Of a stretch of DNA of 64,000 nucleotides, positions 16,021 to 24,348 are shown piece after piece. The stretch is from assembly GCF_002900975.1 (NCBI RefSeq), contig NZ_PJON01000001.1:1178001-1242000 (forward strand), in the 5' to 3' direction. The position numbers were made by a program, and so were the translations under genes. The DNA comes from Tabrizicola aquatica. GTDB taxonomy: Bacteria; Pseudomonadota; Alphaproteobacteria; Rhodobacterales; Rhodobacteraceae. Position 1 is the stretch's first letter, and every line of letters begins with the position of its first letter. Under the pieces are notes generated by a model. The model saw only the letters and a list, made by a program, of their open reading frames with translations. It was not told the origin of the DNA and did not search any database.

Positions 16021-16976
16021 ACCGCAGCCTCCGGCCCCTGCTGGCGACGACCCTGATCTTCCTTTTCGCCTACATGCTGGCCGTCACCCAGCAACCGGCG
16101 ATGCTGTCGACCCGCGTCCTCGGCAACTTTCTGACCGACAACGCTTTCCTCGGCATCGCGGCGGTGGGGATGACCTTCGTCATCCTGTCGGGCGGGATCG
16201 ACCTTAGCGTCGGCGCGGTGATCGGTTTCACCACCGTCCTCGTGGCCGTCCTGATCATGTGGCTGCAACTCCACCCGCTGGTCGCCTTCGCCGTCGCGCT
16301 TGCGGTCGCCACCGCCTTCGGCGCGATCATGGGGGCCGCGATCCATTATCTGAAGGTGCCAAGCTTCATCGTCACGCTGGCCGGCATGTTCCTCGCCCGT
16401 GGCGGGGCCTCCGTCCTGTCGCCCGACTCCATCGGCATCGAGCATCCCTTCTTCACCGCCGTGCAGAAAAGCTACATCCTCCTGCCCGGGGGCGGCCGCC
16501 TGACGGTTGTCGGCATGATCATGCTGGCCGTCTTTGCCGCCGCGATCCTGCTCGCGCATCGCACGCGCTTTGGGTCGAACGTCTATGCCCTGGGCGGGTC
16601 CGAAACCTCGGCCGCGCTGATGGGGGTGCCGGTGGCCCGCACCACGATCTCGATCTATGCGCTGTCGGGCTTCCTTGCCGGCCTCGCCGGGGTGGTGTTC
16701 TCGCTTTACACCTCGGCCGGATACAGCCTGAACGCGCTTGGGGTCGAGCTGGACGCCATCGCCGCCGTGGTGATCGGGGGCACGCTTTTGACCGGGGGCT
16801 ACGGCTTTGTCGCAGGAACCTTCATCGGCGTGATGCTGCAGGGATTGGTGCAAACCTACATCGTCTTTGACGGAACCTTGTCCAGCTGGTGGACCAAGAT
16901 TGTCGTCGGCGTGCTTTTGTTTATGTTCATCCTGCTGCAACGGCTGGTCTTCCGGGCCGGGCCGCGAAGAACCTGA
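16017..16976 (+). CDS. yjfF: Sugar ABC transporter permease, YjfF-like
   Basis: 319 residues, second BPD_transp_2 permease, with GIAAVGMTFVILSGGIDLSV and VVIGGTLLTGGYGFVAGTFIGV. The order ytfQ-ytfR-ytfT-yjfF is that of the E. coli galactofuranose system. The gene starts in the ytfT stop (ATGA). A GntR-type regulator gene begins 16 bases downstream and probably shares the transcript. Confidence 0.9.
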   Translation: MNRSLRPLLATTLIFLFAYMLAVTQQPAMLSTRVLGNFLTDNAFLGIAAVGMTFVILSGGIDLSVGAVIGFTTVLVAVLIMWLQLHPLVAFAVALAVATAFGAIMGAAIHYLKVPSFIVTLAGMFLARGGASVLSPDSIGIEHPFFTAVQKSYILLPGGGRLTVVGMIMLAVFAAAILLAHRTRFGSNVYALGGSETSAALMGVPVARTTISIYALSGFLAGLAGVVFSLYTSAGYSLNALGVELDAIAAVVIGGTLLTGGYGFVAGTFIGVMLQGLVQTYIVFDGTLSSWWTKIVVGVLLFMFILLQRLVFRAGPRRT

Positions 16977-16992
16977 AGGGCCGTGGACGAGT

Positions 16993-17724
16993 ATGAGCGA
17001 ACCCGGGAGCCTGATCCGAACGCTCTCCGGGCGGCCAGCGGCGCGGAATTACCATTCCTATGTGATCAACGAGGTGGGCCGGGCCATCGTCTCGGGCGAG
17101 ATGCCGGTGGGGTCGGGCCTGCCTGGCGATGCCGAGATGATGGACCGTTTCGGCGTTTCCCGCACCGTTTTGCGTGAGGCGCTCAAGACGCTGGAAGCCA
17201 AGGGCCTGGTCGAAGCCCGCGCCAAGGTCGGCACCCGCGTCCTCCCGCAATCGCGCTGGAACCTCTTCGACCGGCAAATTCTGGCGTGGAAGCTGGAAAG
17301 CGATCCCTCCCCGGCGTTTCTGGCTTCTTTCCAGACCATCCGTGAAAGCCTTGAAGTCGAGGCCGCGAAGCTGGCTGCCCGGCACCGCGAGGCCGAACAC
17401 GTCCGCCTGTTGAACTACTGGCTGAACCAGCGCGCCGTGATGGCGCAGCAGCCCGAACCCTTTGCCATGGCCGAGTTCGAGATCCACCGCGTCGTGGCCG
17501 AGGCTTCGGGCAACCCCTTCCTGCGGGCGGCGACGGCGATGATGGAATTCGGCGTGGCCGTGGCCGTGAAGGCCCGGCTGGTGGGCGAGTTCGAGGCCCC
17601 TCCCGGCGGTCTGGCCGAGGCCAAGGCCCCGCAATACGAGGCCCTGGTCCAGGCCGTGGAACGAGGCGAGGCCGAGGCGGCCGCGCAGGCCATGTCGCAT
17701 CTGATGGGTCTGCCCGCGGGTTGA
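16993..17724 (+). CDS. GntR-family transcriptional regulator, FadR (FCD) subfamily
   Basis: 243 residues: N-terminal winged helix (about 20-85, RFGVSRTVLREALKTLEAKGLVEARAKVGTRV) then an all-helical FCD ligand domain. ATG 16993, preceded by GGACGAG, gives the expected N-terminus; upstream in-frame codons overlap yjfF. Position at the end of the ytf operon and a GT-N3-AC palindrome ahead of ytfQ suggest it regulates sugar uptake, possibly answering to the sugar acid or its lactone. It resembles the galactonate-responsive DgoR type in size and layout, which is consistent but not proof. Confidence 0.88.
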   Translation: MSEPGSLIRTLSGRPAARNYHSYVINEVGRAIVSGEMPVGSGLPGDAEMMDRFGVSRTVLREALKTLEAKGLVEARAKVGTRVLPQSRWNLFDRQILAWKLESDPSPAFLASFQTIRESLEVEAAKLAARHREAEHVRLLNYWLNQRAVMAQQPEPFAMAEFEIHRVVAEASGNPFLRAATAMMEFGVAVAVKARLVGEFEAPPGGLAEAKAPQYEALVQAVERGEAEAAAQAMSHLMGLPAG

Positions 17725-17770
17725 CGGATCGTTAACGTCCGCGGGCAATCCCTTGATATTGCTGCGCTGG

Positions 17771-17799
17771 CCCCGGCCGTCCTGCGTGGACAGCCGGGG
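17771..17799. terminator. Hairpin between convergent regulator and TRAP genes
   Basis: A 12-base stem (CCCCGGCCGTCC with GGACAGCCGGGG, one C-A mismatch) and a 5-base loop TGCGT lie between the ends of the gntR (+) and dctP (-) genes. There is no U-tract, which is usual for this GC-rich group. A bidirectional terminator is likely. Confidence 0.55.
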
Positions 17800-17812
17800 T
17801 TGGCACGCGCCC

Positions 17813-18907
17813 TCAGCGGTAGGGGTAGCCGGCCTTTTCCATCGTGGCGGCGTATTTCTTGAACGCCTCCACCACCCGGGCCGACCGCGGCGACGAGGCC
17901 GCGATCTCGTCCCAGAAGCCGTTGGAATCGGCCAGGACCTGCTGCCATTCCTCGGCCGGCAGCGAGGTCAGCTCCATCTTCTCGCCCTCGACCCGCAGCT
18001 TCGCCTCGCCACCCCAATACCAGACGTTGCGATAGTAGTGGGACTGGTCGATCGTGGTGCGGAACAGCTGCTGCAGATGCGGCGGCACCTTCTGCCAGCT
18101 GGCGGTATTGGCGAAGTAGGACCCGAACCAGGCCCCGGTGACCGAGTTCGTCAGGGCATATTTGCAGACATCGGCCCAGCCGACCTCATACGCCTCAGTG
18201 AAGCCGCACCAGGCCACGCCGTCAAGTTCGCCGGTCTGCATCGCGACTTCCACGTTGTCCCACGGGATCGTCACCGGCACGAGGCCGTATTTGGACAGGA
18301 ACCGCCCCGCCGTCGGCACGCCAAAGACGCGCAGGCCCTGCATGTCTGCCAGCGAGCGGATCGGCTTGTCCACGGTGAAGATGTGCAAGGGGTCCCAGGC
18401 CCCGGCGGACAGCCAGGTCACGCCCTCGACCTCGGAATACGCCTCTTCCCAGATTTCCTTCAGCCCGTAGTACTGGAACAGCGCCGGCACATCGAGGCTG
18501 TAACGGGTGGCAAAGGGGAAGTAGCCGCCAAAGACCGCGATATCGACCGGCGAGGCCATCGTCGCCTCGTCCGACTGCACCGCGTCGATGGTCCCGCTTT
18601 GCAGCGCGCGGAAGAGGTCGGCCGTGGGGACCAGCTGATCGGCGTAGTAAAGCTCGATCTCCATCTCGCCATTGGCAGCGGCGTTGAAGGCCTCGATCTG
18701 CGGCTTGATCACATGGGCACCCAAGGGCGCGCCGGAATAGGTCTGCAGCCGCCACTTGATCGGCCCGGTCTGCGCGTTCACGTAGGGTGCGGCCAGCGTC
18801 GCCCCCGCAGCGGCACCGGCACCCAGTACCGACTTGCGAAGGAAGTTCCGCCGCGAGGCAAGGATCGCCTCGGACGGGCTGGCGGGTTTCTTGGGATCGG
18901 TCGTCAT
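17813..18907 (-). CDS. TRAP transporter substrate-binding protein with twin-arginine signal
   Basis: 364 residues. The N-terminus carries SRRNFLRKSVLGAGAAAGAT, a Tat-type signal unlike the Sec signals of the other two TRAP receptors in the window; cleavage is likely after NAQ or VNA. The mature part is a DctP-family protein of the TakP/mannitol-chloroaromatic branch (LADMQGLRVFGVPTAGRF, GELDGVAWCGFTEAYEVGW). The second ATG, at 18907, is favoured because AGGAG lies six bases before it; the first ATG (18913) touches that site. It is last in the deoR-dctQ-dctM-dctP unit. The ligand is unknown; divergent glycerol-phosphate-type genes suggest a polyol or related acid. Confidence 0.87.
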   Translation of the reverse strand: MTTDPKKPASPSEAILASRRNFLRKSVLGAGAAAGATLAAPYVNAQTGPIKWRLQTYSGAPLGAHVIKPQIEAFNAAANGEMEIELYYADQLVPTADLFRALQSGTIDAVQSDEATMASPVDIAVFGGYFPFATRYSLDVPALFQYYGLKEIWEEAYSEVEGVTWLSAGAWDPLHIFTVDKPIRSLADMQGLRVFGVPTAGRFLSKYGLVPVTIPWDNVEVAMQTGELDGVAWCGFTEAYEVGWADVCKYALTNSVTGAWFGSYFANTASWQKVPPHLQQLFRTTIDQSHYYRNVWYWGGEAKLRVEGEKMELTSLPAEEWQQVLADSNGFWDEIAASSPRSARVVEAFKKYAATMEKAGYPYR

Positions 18908-18958
18908 GTCCATCTCCTGTTGCTATGGGCTTCTTTGGCCCGGGTGGGTGGTCGGTGG

Positions 18959-20299
18959 TCAGCCCCGCACGCTTTGCAACTGCTCGGGCAGCCACAGGGC
19001 GATCTGGGGAAAGAGCATCAGCAACACGATCGTCAGCGCCATCATGGCCGCGAAGGGCCAGACGGACCGATAGATGTCGCCCAACGAGATATCGTCGGGC
19101 GCCAGCGATCGCATGAGGAACAGGTTATAGCCGAAGGGCGGCGTGATATAGGCGATCTGGCAGGTGATCGTGTAGAGGATACCGTACCAGACCAGCTGGT
19201 TGTCAAAGCCCAGATCAAGGGTGCCGACCAGCGGGATATAGAGCGGTGCCACGATCACCAGCATCGCGGTGTCGTCCAGGAACATGCCCAGCAACAGGAA
19301 GCTGAGCTGCATCATGATGATGATCGCCCAGGGGCTGAGTTCCCATTGCGTCAGGAACAGGTTCTCGATCGACTTGACCGCGCCCAGCCCGTCGAACACC
19401 GCGCCAAAGGCCAGCGCGGCCAGGATCAGCCACATGAACATACAGGACACGGCCAGGGTCTTCATCGAGGTCTCGCGCACCAGACGCCAGCTGAAGCGGC
19501 CCTTGACCCAGGCCGCCAGCGTCGCCGCCGAGGCCCCCACGGCCGAGCTTTCGACCAGGCTGGTGACGCCCGTGACGAAGAGGCCGGTCATGGTGAAGAA
19601 GATCACGAAGGGAATGATCCCGGCCTTGGCCAGCGCCAGCTTCTGGCCCAGCGGCATCGCCAGTTCCTCGACCGGGACCGGCGGCGCAAGCTTCGGGTTC
19701 AGCTTGGCGCGGATCATGATGTAGGTGATGAACATCGCCGCCATCAGCAGCCCCGGCATGAGGCCGGCAAACCACAGCTGCGACACCGGCTGCCGCGCGA
19801 TCATCCCGTAAAGAACCAGCACGACCGAGGGCGGGATCAGGATGCCCAGGGACGAGCCACCCTGCACCACGCCCGAGATCAGCACCTTGTCATAGCCGCG
19901 CCGGATCATCTCGGGCAGCGCAATCGTCGCGCCGATGGCCATGCCCGCGACCGAAAGCCCGTTCATCGCCGAGATGATGACCATGACCAGGATCGTCCCC
20001 ACGGCCAGCCCGCCCGGCAGGCGGCCGAACCAGACATGCATCATCTTGTACAGGTCTTCGGCAATCCCGCTTTCGGCCAGGATATAGCCCATGTAGATGA
20101 ACATGGGCAGCGTCAGCATGGCGTACCAGTTGAACAGCTTGAACACCTGGTTGTAGGGCAATTCGACCGCGCCGTTGCCATACAGCAGCAGCGCCGCCCC
20201 CGCCGCGACAAAGCCGATGGCGGCAAACACCCGCTGGCCAGTGACCAGCAAAAGCGCCATCGAGGCGAACATCAGCAGCGCAATCATCTCATAGGACAT
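18959..20299 (-). CDS. TRAP transporter large permease (DctM family)
   Basis: 446 residues with about 12 membrane segments and DctM motifs MSAMNGLSVAGMAIGAT-like and GGSSLGILIPPSVVLVLYG, plus LLGMFLDDTAMLVIVAPLYIPL. Its ATG overlaps the stop of the small permease by one base. It works with the Tat-exported receptor downstream. Confidence 0.92.
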   Translation of the reverse strand: MSYEMIALLMFASMALLLVTGQRVFAAIGFVAAGAALLLYGNGAVELPYNQVFKLFNWYAMLTLPMFIYMGYILAESGIAEDLYKMMHVWFGRLPGGLAVGTILVMVIISAMNGLSVAGMAIGATIALPEMIRRGYDKVLISGVVQGGSSLGILIPPSVVLVLYGMIARQPVSQLWFAGLMPGLLMAAMFITYIMIRAKLNPKLAPPVPVEELAMPLGQKLALAKAGIIPFVIFFTMTGLFVTGVTSLVESSAVGASAATLAAWVKGRFSWRLVRETSMKTLAVSCMFMWLILAALAFGAVFDGLGAVKSIENLFLTQWELSPWAIIIMMQLSFLLLGMFLDDTAMLVIVAPLYIPLVGTLDLGFDNQLVWYGILYTITCQIAYITPPFGYNLFLMRSLAPDDISLGDIYRSVWPFAAMMALTIVLLMLFPQIALWLPEQLQSVRG

Positions 20300-20808
20300 C
20301 AGATGCGCTCCCCGCGCAGGGTGGCGATGTGCTTGAAAACCAGACTGAAGGCTTGCAGCAGCATCAGCACCAGGCAGACGGTCAGAAGCGACTTGATCGG
20401 AATGGTCGAGGGGTTCCAGATCGAGAACCGCTTCTCATTCGTCGCAATCGCGTATTGCAGCGAAGAGATGGAGCCCCAGAGCATCACGCCCAGGTAGAAG
20501 ATCATGCACCAGATGGTGACCAGATCCAGCTTGGCCTTCCCGCGCTCGGACAGGTTGGCGTACCACAGGTCCATCCGCACATGTTCGTTGTTCTTCAACG
20601 TGATCGGCCCGCCCATGAAGTAATAGGCGGCCAGCGTGAACTGCGTCAGTTCGATCGCCCAATGCACCGGCATGTTGATCACGTTGCGGGTGAAGGCGTC
20701 GAACAGCAGCACCGCCCCCATGAAGAAGATCAGCGAGGCGGCCAGATAGCCCACATAATCCGAGATGCGGTCGATAAAGCGCACATAGCCCTTAATCAGT
20801 TGCGGCAT
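20299..20808 (-). CDS. TRAP transporter small permease (DctQ family)
   Basis: 169 residues with four membrane segments and the charged NNEHVRMDLWYANLSERGKA stretch common in this branch. ATG 20808 (MPQLIKGY) follows GGGGGCACC; an open extension to 20901 overlaps the regulator gene and is not credible. It couples by a one-base overlap to the large permease. Together with the neighbouring receptor it forms a second complete TRAP system. Confidence 0.87.
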   Translation of the reverse strand: MPQLIKGYVRFIDRISDYVGYLAASLIFFMGAVLLFDAFTRNVINMPVHWAIELTQFTLAAYYFMGGPITLKNNEHVRMDLWYANLSERGKAKLDLVTIWCMIFYLGVMLWGSISSLQYAIATNEKRFSIWNPSTIPIKSLLTVCLVLMLLQAFSLVFKHIATLRGERI

Positions 20809-20833
20809 GGTGCCCCCGTTTGCCGCGGTGCCG

Positions 20834-21592
20834 TCAGGTCCAAAGTTCCACTCCCTTGTCGCGCAGCGCCTCTCTGTGCGCCTTGTCCAGGTTGTCATCA
20901 CTGATGATCAGGTCGATTTCTTCGATACCGCACACGGCATAGGCAGCCTGGCGTCCGAATTTGGTGGCGTCGGCCAGCACGGTCAGGGTGCGGGCGTGGC
21001 GGACCATGGCACGGGCGATCTGTGCCTCGTCCAGGCTGGCATCCATCGCCCCCAGGTCGGGGTCCAGCGCGGCGACCGTCAGGATCGCGCGGTCGGCGCG
21101 AAAGGACTGCAACTGCTCGACCACGGCGGTGCCGGTGGTCTGGGCATTGTCCGCGCCATAGCGGCCGCCCAGAAGATGGATGGTGGCGTCGGTCCCGACG
21201 CGGGCGATGCGCTCGGCCAGACGGCAGGAATTGGTGATGATGGTCAGGTTCGGCACGGATGCCAGCGATTCCGCCGCGGCCAGCGTGGTCGATCCGGTAT
21301 CGACGAACACCGTCTCGCCCGCCTCCAGCGCGCTGGCAAGGCGGTGACCGATGGCGGCTTTCGCCTCGGTCGCTGTTGTCTCGCGCTGGGTGTGGCTGGG
21401 CTCCTGGATCAGCCGGGGCCGCCGCGCGCCGCCATGCACCTTCTGCACCCGGCCACGTTCGGCCAGTTGACCAAGGTCGCGTCGGATCGTTTCGGGCGAG
21501 ACATCAAAGCGTTGCGCCAGAAGCTCGACCGAGGCTTCCCCTTCGCGCCTGATGATCGCCTCGATCTGAGGCTGTCGTTCGTGCGGCTTCAT
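20834..21592 (-). CDS. DeoR-family transcriptional regulator, GlpR-like
   Basis: 252 residues: DeoR HTH at about 6-57 (LLAQRFDVSPETIRRDLGQLAERGRVQKVHGGA) and a sugar-phosphate sensor domain with VFVDTGSTTLAAAE, ITNSCRLAE and LGGRY. Family members bind phosphorylated sugars or polyols and usually repress. It heads the TRAP unit (25-base gap to dctQ) and diverges from the GlpA-like/FAD/kinase operon; the 169-base region between them holds a direct repeat TGACCGAAYA. Glycerol-3-phosphate or another polyol phosphate is the likely inducer, by analogy with GlpR. Confidence 0.9.
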   Translation of the reverse strand: MKPHERQPQIEAIIRREGEASVELLAQRFDVSPETIRRDLGQLAERGRVQKVHGGARRPRLIQEPSHTQRETTATEAKAAIGHRLASALEAGETVFVDTGSTTLAAAESLASVPNLTIITNSCRLAERIARVGTDATIHLLGGRYGADNAQTTGTAVVEQLQSFRADRAILTVAALDPDLGAMDASLDEAQIARAMVRHARTLTVLADATKFGRQAAYAVCGIEEIDLIISDDNLDKAHREALRDKGVELWT

Positions 21593-21655
21593 CCTTCACC
21601 CCGCCTGCCAGCCGACACGGGGCCGGGCCACAGGTCAACAGTTTTCTTGCACCCC

Positions 21656-21728
21656 TGACCGAACAAACGTTTCCCCGGGTCCAGACGCCGGGATTCGCGG
21701 CAGTCAGCTTGACAAGAATGACCGAATA
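21656..21728 (+). promoter_or_regulatory. Divergent promoter region with TGACCGAAYA direct repeats
   Basis: TGACCGAACA (21656-21665) and TGACCGAATA (21719-21728) recur 63 bases apart between deoR and the oxidoreductase operon. TTGACA (21709-21714) could be the -35 of the plus-strand operon. The repeats are candidate DeoR sites. Confidence 0.4.
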
Positions 21729-21761
21729 GTCAATTCCTGACGGAAACCACATGAGGGACCG

Positions 21762-23144
21762 ATGTCCGACCCCCTCTCCCTGGGCAGCTATGACGTGGCG
21801 GTGATCGGCGCGGGCGTGGTCGGTTGCGCGTTGGCGCGGGCCTTCACGTTGGCCGGTGCGCGTGTGGTGGTGCTGGAAAAGGCGGCCGACGTGCTTGATG
21901 GCGCGTCCAAGGGCAACAGCGCGATCCTGCACACCGGATTCGACGCGCCGGAAGGGTCGCTAGAACTGGCCTGCATCCGCGATGGCTATGCGCTGTATCA
22001 CGAGGTCCGCGAAAGGCTGGGCCTGCCCCTGGTCCGCGCGGGCGCGATGGTCCTGGCCTGGAGCGAGGAAGAGGTCGCCAGCCTGCCCACCCTGATGGCC
22101 CAGGCCGAGGCGAACGGGATCACCGATCTGGAGCCCCTGACCGGCCCCGGCGCGCGTGCGCTGGAACCGGCGCTGTCGGCGGCGGTCAGGGCGGGGTTTC
22201 GCGTGCCGGGCGAGCATCTGATCGACCCCTGGTCGGCCGCGCATGGCTATTTGGCGCAGGCCCTGGCCAACGGCGCGGTCCTGCTGCGGCAGGCCGAGGT
22301 GCTGGCCGGCCGTCATTCGGGCGGGGTCTGGCATCTGGCGACGACGGCAGGGGCGGTTTCGGCCGATCTGGTCATCAACGCCGCCGGGCTTTGGGGCGAT
22401 GAGGTCGACCGCCGCGTCACCGGCGAAAGCTGGTTCACGATCAAGCCGCGCAAGGGGCAGTTCGTGGTCTATGACAAGACCGCTGCCGCGCTGGCCGGGC
22501 ATATCCTGCTGCCGGTGCCCACCAAGATCACCAAGGGGATCGTCGTCTGCCGGACCGCCTTTGGCAACCTGCTTGTCGGTCCCACTGCCGAGGAACAGGA
22601 CGACCGCGACCATGCCACGGTCGAGCGTGAGACCCTGCAGGCCCTGATGCGCCGGGGCGAAGAGATCCTGCCCGCGCTGGCGGAGCATGAGGTGACGGCG
22701 GTCTATGCCGGCCTGCGCCCGGCGACCGAGGAAAAGCACTATCGCATCCGCGACGACCTGGCGCCGGGCTATATCTGCGTGGGCGGCATCCGCTCGACCG
22801 GCCTGTCGGCGGCCTTGGGGATCGCGGCGCATGTGCTGCGGCTGGCAGGGCGGGATTGGGCGGCCCCGGCCGATCCGGTCTGGCCCGCGATGCCCAACAT
22901 CTCGGTCGACGGCCAACGCGACTGGCAATGTGCGGGCCATGGCGGGATCGTCTGCCATTGCGAATTGGTCACCCGGCGCGAGATCGAGGCGGCGCTGACC
23001 GGGCCGATGGCGGCGGGCAGTCTGGCGGGGCTGAAGCGGCGCACGCGGGTGACGATGGGGCGCTGCCAGGGGTTCTACTGCTCGGCCGAGCTGGCGCGGA
23101 TCAGCGAGGGGCGGCTGTTGCAGCCGATGCTGGAGCATGACTGA
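21762..23144 (+). CDS. GlpA-like FAD-dependent (glycerol-3-phosphate) dehydrogenase with [2Fe-2S] C-terminal domain
   Basis: 460 residues. The N-terminus binds FAD (VAVIGAGVVGCALARAF) within a DAO-fold domain; GNSAILHTGFDAP, INAAGLWGDEV and GGIRSTGLSAALGIA are GlpA/YgaF-like. The tail has C398, C400, C435 and C440 in a CxC-X34-CxxxxC array of the Bfd-like [2Fe-2S] type seen in GlpA. It probably oxidises a polyol phosphate such as glycerol-3-phosphate, passing electrons on through the cluster. The next gene overlaps by eight bases and encodes a second FAD protein. A glycerol-kinase-like gene follows. The same trio occurs in Thermotoga, as I recall. Confidence 0.8.
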   Translation: MSDPLSLGSYDVAVIGAGVVGCALARAFTLAGARVVVLEKAADVLDGASKGNSAILHTGFDAPEGSLELACIRDGYALYHEVRERLGLPLVRAGAMVLAWSEEEVASLPTLMAQAEANGITDLEPLTGPGARALEPALSAAVRAGFRVPGEHLIDPWSAAHGYLAQALANGAVLLRQAEVLAGRHSGGVWHLATTAGAVSADLVINAAGLWGDEVDRRVTGESWFTIKPRKGQFVVYDKTAAALAGHILLPVPTKITKGIVVCRTAFGNLLVGPTAEEQDDRDHATVERETLQALMRRGEEILPALAEHEVTAVYAGLRPATEEKHYRIRDDLAPGYICVGGIRSTGLSAALGIAAHVLRLAGRDWAAPADPVWPAMPNISVDGQRDWQCAGHGGIVCHCELVTRREIEAALTGPMAAGSLAGLKRRTRVTMGRCQGFYCSAELARISEGRLLQPMLEHD

Positions 23145-24348
23145 GCCCGAGGTCATCGTGGTCGGCGCCGGCCCGGCGGGATTGTCCGCCGCGACCGAAC
23201 TGGCCCGCGCGGGCCGGCGTGTCGTGGTGCTGGAGCGTGAGGCCGAAGCGGGCGGCGTGCCGCGCCACTGCGGGCACTCGCCCTATGGGATGCGTGAATT
23301 CAAGCGGGTGATGAGTGGCCCGGCCTACGCCGCCCGCCTGCGCGACACCGCCCTGGCCGCGGGCGCCACTATCCGCACCGGAACCACGGTGACAGCCCTT
23401 CTGCCCGGCGGGCGGGTGGAGGTGACCAGCGACCAAGGCCCCGAGATGCTGGCCGCGCCGGTGGTCCTGCTGGCGATGGGGGTGCGGGAAACCAGCCGCG
23501 CCGCCCGGCTGATCGGGGGCGAAAAACCGGGCGGGGTGATGAACACCGCCGCCTTGCAGGGGCTGGTCTATCTGAACGGACAAAGCCCCTTTCGCCGCCC
23601 GGTTGTGCTGGGGACGGAACTGGTGGCTTTCTCGGCCCTGCTCACCTGCCGTCACGCCGGGATCAAACCCGCCGCGATGGTCGAGCCGGGTCCCCGCGTC
23701 ACCGCCTGGTCCGCCGCCCGCTGGCTGCCGCGCCTGATGGGCGTGCCCCTTTATCTGCAGAGCGACATTGCCGCGATCCGTGGCCGCAGCAGGGTCGAGG
23801 CGGTGGTCCTGCACACTCCCAACGGAGAGGTGGAGATCGAGGCTGACGGCGTCATCGTCACCGGCGGGTTCCGCCCGGAATCTGCCCTGCTGCGCACCAG
23901 CCATCTGGGCGTGGACCCGCAGGGTGGCGGGCCGGTGATCGACGCCTGGGGGCGGCTTGCCGACCCGGCCTATTTCGCCGCCGGCAACCTATTGCGCGGG
24001 GTCGAGACCGCCGGCTGGTGCTGGGCCGAGGGCCGGCGCACCGCCCATGCGATCCTGTCCGCGCTGGAGGGCCGACTGCCCGCCCCCGGCGGTGCGCGGC
24101 TGACCGTCGCGCATCCCGCCCTGCGCCTGGCGGTGCCGCAGGTCCTTGGACCGGCCTCGGACGCTCCGCACGACCGGCTGCAAATCCGCCTGACCCGCGC
24201 CGTGAAGGGCCGCCTGCGCCTGACGCAAGGGGACCGCGTCCTGGTCGAGGCGCGAATCGACGCGCTGCCCGAGCGCCGCCTGTCCCTGCCCCTGCCCCCG
24301 ACCCTGTCCGATGCCGAGGTCCGGCTGGAACTGGAGGAGACGCGATGA
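23137..24348 (+). CDS. FAD/NAD(P)-dependent oxidoreductase partnering the GlpA-like protein
   Basis: 403 residues of the pyridine-nucleotide-disulfide/sarcosine-oxidase-alpha-like family. It has an FAD Rossmann fold at the N-terminus (VIVVGAGPAGLSAATELARA), the EAGGVPRHCGHSPYGM stretch and GVIVTGGFRPE followed by FAAGNLLRGVETAGWCWAEGR. The last 60 residues form a small beta-rich tail. It overlaps the previous gene by eight bases and the kinase gene by four. Likely role: a subunit that accepts electrons from the GlpA-like partner and delivers them to NAD or quinone. The electron acceptor is not evident. Confidence 0.8.
   Translation: MTEPEVIVVGAGPAGLSAATELARAGRRVVVLEREAEAGGVPRHCGHSPYGMREFKRVMSGPAYAARLRDTALAAGATIRTGTTVTALLPGGRVEVTSDQGPEMLAAPVVLLAMGVRETSRAARLIGGEKPGGVMNTAALQGLVYLNGQSPFRRPVVLGTELVAFSALLTCRHAGIKPAAMVEPGPRVTAWSAARWLPRLMGVPLYLQSDIAAIRGRSRVEAVVLHTPNGEVEIEADGVIVTGGFRPESALLRTSHLGVDPQGGGPVIDAWGRLADPAYFAAGNLLRGVETAGWCWAEGRRTAHAILSALEGRLPAPGGARLTVAHPALRLAVPQVLGPASDAPHDRLQIRLTRAVKGRLRLTQGDRVLVEARIDALPERRLSLPLPPTLSDAEVRLELEETR

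Noticed and set aside
17753-20497. Long plus-strand open frame (about 914 codons) opposite the second TRAP operon
   Set aside because: Antisense to typical DctP and DctM genes, with charged low-complexity translation.
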